This document shows positions 6,518 to 7,943 of a stretch of DNA of 7,943 bases, piece after piece. A model generated the notes under the pieces. The model made no database searches. It was not told the DNA's origin and saw only the letters and a program-made list of their open reading frames with translations. The number at the start of each line of letters is the position of its first letter. The first letter of the stretch is position 1. Made by a program: the position numbers and the translations under genes. The stretch lies in the NCBI GenBank assembly GCA_900555355.1, contig USKV01000056.1, positions 1 to 7,943 on the forward strand, read 5' to 3'. This DNA comes from an uncultured Collinsella sp. GTDB taxonomy: Bacteria; Actinomycetota; Coriobacteriia; Coriobacteriales; Coriobacteriaceae.

Positions 6518-6583
6518 TTGATGTTCGTGCTGTTTGTTGATGTGTTGGTTGTCGTGATTGATGTGCTTGCCGTGGGTGATGTG
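6518..6583 (-). repeat. A/C-rich leader with four ACATCA repeats
   Basis: Upstream of the 296-residue gene the minus strand carries ACATCA four times (plus-strand TGATGT starting at 6519, 6538, 6559 and 6577; spacing 19, 21 and 18 nt), in sequence almost free of G on the sense side. Such unstructured CA-rich leaders can raise translation or bind protein or small RNA. The function here is not shown. The same stretch could encode a His/Asn-rich extension if translation began at 6658, which I think unlikely. Confidence 0.5.
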
Positions 6584-6966
6584 CTGACGTTGGGGTGCTA
6601 TGCGGTTTTCAATGAGCCCGTGAGGCAGTTGCTGCAGGGGCGGGATGGAACGGCCCATGCAAGGCGGAAGGCATCGTGCTCAAAATCGAGACAGCAATGC
6701 CCTGGGTGCCTCACATGTGGCAGTTACCTCATTAAGTTGTCATTGCGTTTGGGGCTGTACTTTGCCGATCTTCTTTCTCTTACACGCTAAAAACTGAAAC
6801 TTCATATGCTCGATCTACTTAAAACCGCAACGGCGGTCTTTTATCAACTTATATGTCGGAACGTGGCTTTGCAAGTACTTTTTTGCGTTTGTTTCAAATG
6901 GGGTGGTTTTGCAACCGTCACGCGCCACGCTATGCGAACGTGCCCCGGCTCGGATAAGATGGTGCG
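6584..6966. other. Non-coding, partly AT-rich stretch beside the right repeat
   Basis: I see no convincing gene here. Open frames on both strands lack ribosome binding sites and family features. The part 6720-6900 is visibly richer in A and T than its surroundings, as is common beside attachment sites and promoters of integrated elements. The operon promoter should lie here on the minus strand; TTGATA (read from about 6847) and TTGCGG (from about 6830) are possible -35 boxes, but neither has a good -10 partner. A small hairpin at 6824-6837 is listed separately. Confidence 0.45.
6824..6842 (+). terminator. Small possible terminator hairpin
   Basis: ACCGC-AACG-GCGGT (6824-6837) is followed by CTTTT on the plus strand; on the minus strand the same stem is followed by TTTT. 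The stem is only 5 bp, so it may act weakly in either direction or not at all. No gene ends just before it on either strand. It could be a remnant of a lost gene's terminator. Confidence 0.35.
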
Positions 6967-6997
6967 ATCGAGTTCTACCGCGCTCACCGCAAGTAGT
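6967..6997 (+). pseudogene. Second copy of the pgi 3' end (attR-like remnant)
   Basis: The codons ATC GAG TTC TAC CGC GCT CAC CGC AAG TAG encode [13 protein letters not shown], the exact C-terminus of PGI at 3460-3489. Similarity stops abruptly upstream: the preceding codon differs, and an in-frame TAA stands at 6955. No further pgi sequence exists to the left, so it is only a tail and not an expressed gene. Both differences from the real pgi are silent, which means the copy diverged while it was part of a working gene, i.e. it came from another pgi allele. The copy is followed by a pgi-type terminator. Confidence 0.8.
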
Positions 6998-7027
6998 CTT
7001 TGTTGCTGAGATAGGTCACGGCCGAAA

Positions 7028-7067
7028 GGGGCCCGTATCCCAACAGATACGGGCCCCTTGCTATTTA
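7028..7067 (+). terminator. Second pgi-type terminator
   Basis: GGGGCCCGTATC (7028-7039) pairs perfectly over 12 bp with GATACGGGCCCC (7046-7057), with a 6-nt loop, and is followed by TTGCTATTT. It shares GGGGCCCGTATCC and the TTGCT-type tail with the terminator after the real pgi. It starts 32 nt after the stop of the tail copy, against 33 nt there. No intact gene feeds it now. It was presumably the original or donor pgi terminator and now separates the cassette from deoC. Confidence 0.85.
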
Positions 7068-7136
7068 AATGGGCATGAGGGTGTATTGAGGGGGGATGTC
7101 TTGCTGTCGGCATCCGCGTGCGGTGCCATTCGCTGT

Positions 7137-7156
7137 CTGTAAATATACGTTTACAG
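7137..7156. promoter_or_regulatory. Palindromic operator-like site upstream of deoC
   Basis: CTGTAAA and TTTACAG form a perfect 7-bp inverted repeat around TATACG, 120 nt before the deoC start. Size and symmetry suit a dimeric repressor (LacI, GntR or DeoR type). It resembles a catabolite-response element only partly, as the conserved C of the right half is missing. No clear -35/-10 pair can be assigned next to it. Confidence 0.45.
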
Positions 7157-7217
7157 CTAATTTCATACCACTTGTCGGAATGCGGACGCTGTCCTTGCAT
7201 GCCGGGCGTACATTGAA

Positions 7218-7241
7218 CGTGGTTTTTCGCGTGAAACCACG
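7218..7241 (+). promoter_or_regulatory. Hairpin in the deoC leader
   Basis: CGTGGTTT (7218-7225) and AAACCACG (7234-7241) form a perfect 8-bp stem with an 8-nt loop, ending 21 nt before the deoC ribosome binding site. There is no T-run, so it is not a terminator. It could be a second operator or an mRNA-stabilising leader structure. Confidence 0.4.
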
Positions 7242-7275
7242 AATCGGTTGTCAGTCCTGAACAAGGAGGCCCAGC

Positions 7276-7943
7276 ATGACGCTTGCCAAACCCATCAACA
7301 AATACATCGACTATATCGATGCCCCCGAGGACACGTTTGAGCAATATGTCGAGAAGGCGTTAAAGTACAACTTTCGCTGCGTATTTGCGAACCTGCAGGA
7401 GTACGAGACGGGCCGTGCCATGCTCGAGGACTCTGACATCATCCTTGCCGGCGCTATCGACTTTCCCCAGGGCACTATGACGCTTGAGGAGAAGCTTGCG
7501 AGGTTTGAGGAATACGCTGCGTGTGGCTTTACCGAGATTGACTACGTTTTGAATCAGGAGTCGGTTGAGAACCGCGATTTTGATGCCATCGAGCGCGAGA
7601 TGACTACCATTGCTGATTTTTGTCGCGCGCATGGCATCACTGACAAGGTGATCGTCGAGATGTGCAAACTGGACGGCGACGACGCCGCCAAGCGCCGTGT
7701 ATGCGAGATCGCGCTGGAGGCCAAGCCGGGATTCCTTAAGACATCGACTGGCAGAAGCTTTGGCGGTGCTAAGCTCGAGGACGTGCGGCTGATGCACGAG
7801 GTGCTCGGCGATGCCGTGGCAATCAAGGCGGCGGGCGGTATCCATAATTACGAAGAGGCTTGCGCATTCATCGAGGCCGGCGCCAGCGCGTTGGGTGCCT
7901 CGGCGGGCATCGCGATCGTCGACGGCGCACCGACGGATGAGCG
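7276..7943 (+). CDS. deoC: Deoxyribose-phosphate aldolase, C-terminus outside window
   Basis: Class I aldolase that splits 2-deoxyribose 5-phosphate into glyceraldehyde 3-phosphate and acetaldehyde, the last step of deoxynucleoside use. 222 residues are visible and the frame runs off the right edge; family members have about 220-260, so only the tail is lost. Seen: FANLQEY (38-43), AIDFPQG (60-66), EIDYVLN (87-93) with Asp89 matching E. coli Asp102, the Schiff-base Lys155 in PGFLKTSTG, the proton-relay Lys184 in VAIKAAGGI, and GASALGASAG near 202-211. The ATG at 7276 follows AAGGAGG (7263-7269) by 6 nt. The upstream region has a palindrome and a hairpin that suggest regulation. The gene lies just after the pgi-type terminator and was probably pgi's neighbour before the cassette arrived. 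Both are housekeeping sugar-phosphate genes. Confidence 0.94.
   Translation, partial: MTLAKPINKYIDYIDAPEDTFEQYVEKALKYNFRCVFANLQEYETGRAMLEDSDIILAGAIDFPQGTMTLEEKLARFEEYAACGFTEIDYVLNQESVENRDFDAIEREMTTIADFCRAHGITDKVIVEMCKLDGDDAAKRRVCEIALEAKPGFLKTSTGRSFGGAKLEDVRLMHEVLGDAVAIKAAGGIHNYEEACAFIEAGASALGASAGIAIVDGAPTDE

Larger units (their letters stand above)
3490..6966. mobile_element. Candidate integrated cassette between two pgi-tail repeats
   Basis: About 3.5 kb lies between the directly repeated pgi tails and contains one three-gene minus-strand operon: unknown protein, ClpP-like peptidase, VirD4/TraG-like ATPase. It also contains an AT-richer non-coding stretch (about 6720-6900) next to the right repeat. 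The VirD4-like gene belongs to a family typical of conjugative elements. No integrase, excisionase, relaxase or replication gene is visible inside, so the element is either decayed, mobilised in trans, or carries only cargo. Each repeat is followed by a similar terminator, so the duplicated unit is longer than a minimal att core. A tandem duplication of the pgi end followed by loss of the second gene body is the main alternative. Confidence 0.5.

Noticed and set aside
6806..7009. 67-codon plus-strand open frame crossing the pgi tail copy
   Set aside because: It reads the tail in a different frame from pgi, has no ribosome binding site and shows no recognisable protein features.
7138..7155. 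Catabolite-response element (cre) before deoC
   Set aside because: The TGTAAACG half fits, but the conserved C near the right end of the cre consensus is missing, so I call it only an unassigned palindrome.
6844..7344. 166-codon minus-strand open frame between the cassette and deoC
   Set aside because: It runs across a terminator hairpin, the tail repeat and the deoC operator and start. There is no ribosome binding site and the composition is unlike the neighbouring genes.
1..7943. tRNA genes, rRNA, CRISPR arrays, integrase or relaxase genes
   Set aside because: I found no cloverleaf-like stretch, no regular spaced repeats beyond the short leader repeats, and no recombinase or relaxase motifs in any plausible coding frame.

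Overview
The window looks like chromosome from a GC-rich Gram-positive bacterium. The best guess is an actinobacterium of the Coriobacteriia, for example Collinsella. This rests on GC/CTC-rich codon use, strong AGGAGG-type ribosome binding sites, the character of the glucose-6-phosphate isomerase, and a LexA operator of Gram-positive type. The taxonomy is inferred; no search was possible.

Layout: (i) 1-826, minus strand, holds the front part of an SOS-type Y-family DNA polymerase that runs off the left edge. Its promoter (TTGACG-N17-TATTAT) sits directly against one strong and one weaker LexA-like box at 838-873. (ii) 997-1572, plus strand, is a short protein resembling only the N-terminal nucleotide-binding half of iron-containing alcohol dehydrogenases. 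It is bracketed by copies of a REP-like sequence with core GGGACAGGTT. (iii) 1795-3489 is a complete pgi followed by a strong hairpin terminator. (iv) 3631-6502, minus strand, is a tight three-gene operon transcribed towards pgi: an unrecognised 296-residue protein, then a ClpP-like serine peptidase with an intact triad, then a VirD4/TraG-type ATPase that lacks the usual N-terminal membrane segments. The last two overlap by 8 nt. (v) 6503-7275 is non-coding and holds an A/C-rich leader, a second copy of the last ten codons of pgi, a second pgi-type terminator, and the deoC control region. (vi) From 7276 a deoxyribose-phosphate aldolase (deoC) runs off the right edge.

The main discovery is that 31 bases of the pgi 3' end (3460-3490) recur at 6967-6997 with two mismatches. 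Both mismatches are synonymous third-codon positions, and the copy is again followed by a GGGGCCCGTATC terminator hairpin. The three-gene operon lies exactly between the copies. This is the footprint expected of an element integrated site-specifically at the 3' end of pgi, carrying a diverged pgi tail that keeps the host gene intact. No integrase or relaxase is visible between the repeats. It is therefore either a decayed conjugative element, a satellite moved in trans, or a compact cargo system of unknown purpose that couples a ClpP-like peptidase to a soluble VirD4-like ATPase.

pgi (glycolysis and gluconeogenesis) and deoC (deoxyribose 5-phosphate breakdown feeding glycolysis) are the housekeeping frame; they were probably adjacent before the insertion.
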